Positions 5,585 to 8,177 of a DNA stretch of 8,177 nt are shown here, in pieces. Both the position numbers and the translations under genes were made by a program. This DNA is from Candidatus Omnitrophota bacterium (GTDB lineage: Bacteria > Omnitrophota > Gorgyraeia > JABMQH01), in NCBI GenBank assembly GCA_026387595.1, contig JAPLLL010000042.1, positions 1-8,177 on the forward strand, written 5' to 3'. The notes below the pieces were generated by a model, which saw only the letters and a program-made list of their open reading frames with translations, had not been told where the DNA came from and ran no database searches. Positions within the stretch are counted from its first letter, which is position 1, and each line of letters starts with the position of its first letter.

Positions 5585-6946
5585 ATGTGGAATAAAACCA
5601 TGAGAAATAGAATCGTTTCCCTAACGGCCGCCTTAATTTTTACGGCCACGACGATCTGCTGGCCTGCGCCGGATTTGTGTCTGCGGCCGCTTGCGCTGCT
5701 TGAGAGTGTTGCTCAGTTGCAGGCGGAAAAGGAAAACTTGCAGCAGGAATTGGCAGCGGACGCCCTGGGGCTGGAAGCTGCCAAGAAGGCGGCTGGCGAA
5801 GCCGTGAAAAAATGGAAATGGGATTCGGATGTGCTTAGTATCAAAAAGCAAAAGTTAGTGCAACCCCTGGCAAAGTTGAAAGAGGCTGAAGCAGCCGTCG
5901 CGATAACGAAAAATACTCCAGCGACTCATGACGCGGCGTTAAGAGCACAAAAAGCGTTAACTGAAACGATCGCCCCGGCGTTAGCTGAAATCGAAGTCGA
6001 CGAAAAAGCCGTAAAAGCGTCGGAAACGGCAAAAAGCACGGCAATAAAAGCAAGAGACGATTTGGAAAAGCGCATGGCGGCCAAAACGGCAAGGCTAAAA
6101 ATTATTGAAGAACGGATCCCGCAATTGGCGGCTTCAAGTCAATTGGCAGTTTCAAGCACGGCGATCCCGCTGTTCGAGGTCGATACGGGCAACTTACTAT
6201 ATCACAGCCACTTTAATGCGGCCAATGGTGATTCGCTTGCTTTGTTATGGAGAATGGTGCAGCCGGGCGATACGCTTACGATTACCGAACAATATATCCG
6301 GGATCCCGTTCGGGAGGCTGTAAGAAAAACTACGGGTCAGTCTAAGGGGGACATAACGCTGGTTGTAAAGGCGGTAATGCCCACCGAGAAGGACGGCTCT
6401 AATCTCGTTACATTTAACACAGAAGGGTTAATCGTGCGGGTTTCCCCGCCAGTATTTAAGCTTCCAACGGCGACGGATGATCCTTTAGCGACACCGGCAG
6501 ATACGCTTGTCAGATGGGGAGTTAATAAGTATGGGCTATTACCGGAACCGAATGAACCGCGGCACCATTTTTCATATGGTATATTTAACAAACCAGGAGA
6601 GGATAAATTCTATAATGGGGCGATGCGGCCGACTGCGATAGTAGATACACGTGAGGGGACTAAAACTATAGTCAATCCCGACAATAATTTACAAGTAGTG
6701 TGGCTTGGCATAGGCGATAAAGTTGAATTTCCCGCTCCCCTCGGCGAATGCACAGTAATAGGTGTGCAGGGCCCGAACGTGACCGTACAGGGGCCGTCCG
6801 GAGAACACGTAACGCTCAGCCCTGATAAATTAAGCAGACTTGCTAGTGTTATTCCCCGGCCCGCCGCCATTGCGGCGGCTGCGCCTGCCGCTGTGGGATT
6901 GGACGCGATTTCGAAAACAGCGGCCGCCGTATTGGGGAATATCTAA
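5585..6946 (+). CDS. Exported/anchored coiled-coil protein of unknown function
   Basis: I do not recognise this family. With the ATG at 5585 the protein has 453 residues. A basic N-terminus (K4, R7, R9) and a hydrophobic stretch (about 10-26) are followed by PAPDLCLRPLALLES (27-41), the shared signature. Residues about 42-180 are Ala/Lys/Glu-rich, largely free of Pro and Gly, and look like a long coiled coil (LQAEKENLQQELAADA, then EAAKKA and KARDDLEKRMAAK). Residues about 190-420 are mixed, with beta-rich stretches (FEVDTGNLLYHSHF, HHFSYGIFN, VVWLGIGDKVEFPAPLGE, VTVQGPSGEHVTL), followed by an Ala/Pro-rich end. An earlier in-frame ATG at 5558 lies inside the predicted promoter. The ATG at 5585 would give a nearly leaderless mRNA, and the ATG at 5600 is also possible. 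None has a clear Shine-Dalgarno. The next gene starts 7 nt downstream. A periplasmic or surface structural role is plausible but unproven. Confidence 0.8.
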   Translation: MWNKTMRNRIVSLTAALIFTATTICWPAPDLCLRPLALLESVAQLQAEKENLQQELAADALGLEAAKKAAGEAVKKWKWDSDVLSIKKQKLVQPLAKLKEAEAAVAITKNTPATHDAALRAQKALTETIAPALAEIEVDEKAVKASETAKSTAIKARDDLEKRMAAKTARLKIIEERIPQLAASSQLAVSSTAIPLFEVDTGNLLYHSHFNAANGDSLALLWRMVQPGDTLTITEQYIRDPVREAVRKTTGQSKGDITLVVKAVMPTEKDGSNLVTFNTEGLIVRVSPPVFKLPTATDDPLATPADTLVRWGVNKYGLLPEPNEPRHHFSYGIFNKPGEDKFYNGAMRPTAIVDTREGTKTIVNPDNNLQVVWLGIGDKVEFPAPLGECTVIGVQGPNVTVQGPSGEHVTLSPDKLSRLASVIPRPAAIAAAAPAAVGLDAISKTAAAVLGNI

Positions 6947-6953
6947 AACAAGT

Positions 6954-7691
6954 ATGAACATGAAGAAAAAGATAACAATTTTTATAATCATTTTGTCATT
7001 ATTAACGCCGGCAACAGCGCCTGCCGCGCCGGGTCTGTATTTACGGCCCCTTTCGTTGACCGACAGGCCCGCAGTTGAACTGGAAGCCAATGTAAAGGAG
7101 GCCCGGCCTGCAGCTCGGCCCATGAACAGGTTTGAGGGCTGGCTTATACGCCAAAGATGCAGCCGGCTTGCTAGAAAAGCGGGCCTTATGGAAGGCACAA
7201 GAGAATTTGATCTTGCGGTCCGACTTGGGATGATCATGCACGTAAAAGGCATGTATCTTCCGCGGACGTATCTGGAAGGCATCCCGGCTCTTTTAAACAC
7301 CCAGAGAAGGTCGGGCAACCTTATCCTGATGCTTAAACTCGGCATAGAGCTTGCAGCGCGGGGGACTGACCCGAGCTGGACATTTATAGACGCGATACCG
7401 GCGATATCTAAAACGGTCAAAACGCCTGAAGAGTTAAATAAATTTCTTGAATTCGACCTAAGGCTTGTAAGACAAGGCTTAGGCGTGTATTATCCCTATA
7501 AATGCGGCGTCCCTGCCATAATGTCCGTGGCGAAGAATGAGCGCGAAGTGGACATGCTGCTTGCGATGCTTGAAGAGGCCGCAACAGCGCTTTCCATTCA
7601 GAATATATTCCCGATGTTTACGTATGAGGCGATGCCGGCAATGGCAAAGGCGGCGGGTAATGCGGATAAATTGAAATCTTTATTCAGATAA
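6954..7691 (+). CDS. Exported ~40-residue-repeat protein, probably cut short by an in-frame TAA
   Basis: I do not recognise a family. From the ATG at 6954 (ATG 6960 is an alternative) the protein has 245 residues. The order is MNMKKK, a hydrophobic segment (7-18), then TAPAAPGLYLRPLSLTDRPAVE (in positions 21-42), the shared signature with Tyr in place of Cys. Residues about 104-245 form degenerate helical repeats marked by GIPAL (109-113), AIPAI (147-151), GVPAI (185-189) and AMPAM (226-230), spaced 38, 38 and 41 residues. Each is followed by an amphipathic helix-like stretch. After the TAA at 7689-7691 the same frame stays open to 7802 and contains another repeat start (TVPAG) at the expected spacing of 41. 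The annotated product is therefore probably a truncated form. No Shine-Dalgarno is evident. The upstream stop is 7 nt away, so coupling with the preceding gene is likely. Confidence 0.8.
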   Translation: MNMKKKITIFIIILSLLTPATAPAAPGLYLRPLSLTDRPAVELEANVKEARPAARPMNRFEGWLIRQRCSRLARKAGLMEGTREFDLAVRLGMIMHVKGMYLPRTYLEGIPALLNTQRRSGNLILMLKLGIELAARGTDPSWTFIDAIPAISKTVKTPEELNKFLEFDLRLVRQGLGVYYPYKCGVPAIMSVAKNEREVDMLLAMLEEAATALSIQNIFPMFTYEAMPAMAKAAGNADKLKSLFR

Positions 7692-7802
7692 AGCTTAACC
7701 CAGATATCGAAACGCATGGATCCGGCGTTATTCTTTTTAAACGCAGCAAGGACGGTACCTGCAGGCTATGGCTTGATCGCCGTATTGGAAGGAGCGATAT
7801 AA
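7692..7802 (+). pseudogene. In-frame continuation of the repeat protein beyond the TAA
   Basis: The frame of the 6954 gene continues past the TAA as SLTQISKRMDPALFFLNAAR then TVPAGYGLIAVLEGAI, and stops at TAA 7800-7802. If the internal TAA is counted as one residue, the VPA lies exactly 41 positions after the last MPA, matching the preceding repeat interval. The terminal TAA shares one base with the next ATG (TAATG), a classic arrangement for the end of a real gene. The segment thus looks like the displaced C-terminus of the upstream gene. An internal ATG (7716) could start a 28-residue peptide, but it has no Shine-Dalgarno. Confidence 0.65.
7789..7794 (+). promoter_or_regulatory. Strong Shine-Dalgarno for the last gene
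   Basis: AAGGAG lies 7 nt before the ATG at 7802, within GAA-GGA-GCG codons of the upstream continuation. It fixes the start of the last gene and supports re-initiation or coupling at the TAATG overlap. Confidence 0.85.
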
Positions 7803-8177
7803 TGGGCTGGAACAGGGCATTTTTTAAAATTATCACCCAGGCAGTTTTGATTATTTTCACAACGACAAGCCTTTCCTGGTCCGCGCCGGAGATGTGCGGG
7901 ACAGGCGCTGATAATCTACGGCCGCTTGCGTTAGTCGACAGGCCTGCCGCTGAAGTGGCGCTCCAGCAACTGTCACAACTCATGCTAAGGATGCAGCAGC
8001 TGTACAAAGATCAAACCATGGTATTTCTTTCCGACAGAAGCGACCATTTCGGGATAAACAGCGGAAGATATTCCGTGCAACAGATATTGCATAAACTTAC
8101 CGAACTCGGCATAAGCCTGAAATTTTTTGAAGACGCCATAGGAAGCGAATACCTGAAAGACCAGCGAAATCTTGTGC
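7802..8177 (+). CDS. Exported/anchored protein of unknown function, 3'-truncated by the window edge
   Basis: The frame is open from the ATG to the window end (125 codons) with a strong Shine-Dalgarno. The protein begins MGWNRAFFKIITQ, then a hydrophobic segment (about 8-24, AVLIIFTTTS), then WSAPEMC (26-32), the six residues GTGADN, and LRPLALVDRPAAE (39-51). This is the shared signature with a six-residue insertion after the Cys. A helical, Gln/Leu-rich stretch follows (about 52-68), then MVFLSDRSDHFGINSGRYS and a probable helical hairpin (QQILHKLTELGISLKFFEDA). I do not recognise a domain in the visible part. It is the third gene of the probable operon starting at 5585. Its first residues (MGWNRA) resemble the MWNKT start of the 5585 gene. 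Confidence 0.85.
   Translation, partial: MGWNRAFFKIITQAVLIIFTTTSLSWSAPEMCGTGADNLRPLALVDRPAAEVALQQLSQLMLRMQQLYKDQTMVFLSDRSDHFGINSGRYSVQQILHKLTELGISLKFFEDAIGSEYLKDQRNLV

Noticed and set aside
6840..6953. Upstream TTG start for the repeat protein
   Set aside because: It would overlap the preceding gene by more than 100 nt and place a Pro/Arg-rich stretch before the signal-like segment; ATG 6954 gives a normal short basic N-terminus.
6830..7420. Open frame on the - strand (196 codons)
   Set aside because: It spans two + strand genes that carry the shared N-terminal signature and repeats; its own sequence shows no recognisable pattern.
7716..7802. Independent 28-codon gene starting at ATG 7716
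   Set aside because: There is no Shine-Dalgarno, and the frame and repeat spacing are better explained as the continuation of the upstream gene past the TAA.

Overview
The window reads as part of a chromosome from an uncultured, Gram-negative-like bacterium. Candidatus Omnitrophota is my best guess. The basis is the recurring N-terminal signature A-P-[D/E/G]-[L/M]-[C/Y]...LRPL[A/S]L after a hydrophobic segment, which I associate from memory with that kind of genome. This is inference and cannot be confirmed from the sequence alone. All genes lie on the + strand. I see no RNA genes, CRISPR array or transposase gene.

Region 1 (1-2066) holds the 3' part of a gene for a nucleotidyltransferase-like / left-handed beta-helix-like protein that is open at the window edge. 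It overlaps by ATGA with a small HD-GYP phosphodiesterase gene. The first gene carries, in frame, an imperfect palindrome resembling REP/RAYT-type repeats.

Region 2 (2089-5370) is one large, visibly AT-rich gene. It encodes a membrane-anchored or exported multidomain protein: a UDP-sugar-pyrophosphorylase-like domain, two copies of a beta-helix-like module, a TPR-like hairpin and a C-terminal region resembling phosphodiester glycosidases (NAGPA family). It is a paralogue of the first gene.

Region 3 (5363-5584) follows directly. It contains the 3' remnant of a second HD-GYP gene with a 38-nt exact match to the intact one, then a short palindrome related to the one in region 1, then a good sigma70-type promoter. 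Regions 1 and 2 therefore look like two diverged copies of a unit [NTase-like gene - HD-GYP gene], with the second unit damaged by a deletion or replacement.

Region 4 (5585-8177) is a probable operon of three exported or anchored proteins of unknown function: a coiled-coil protein, a protein of ~40-residue repeats with an in-frame TAA before its apparent natural end, and a third gene that runs off the window and starts at a TAATG overlap. All three, and the large region 2 protein, share the N-terminal signature. The likely theme is envelope or extracellular sugar metabolism plus a lineage-specific family of exported proteins sharing one targeting signature.
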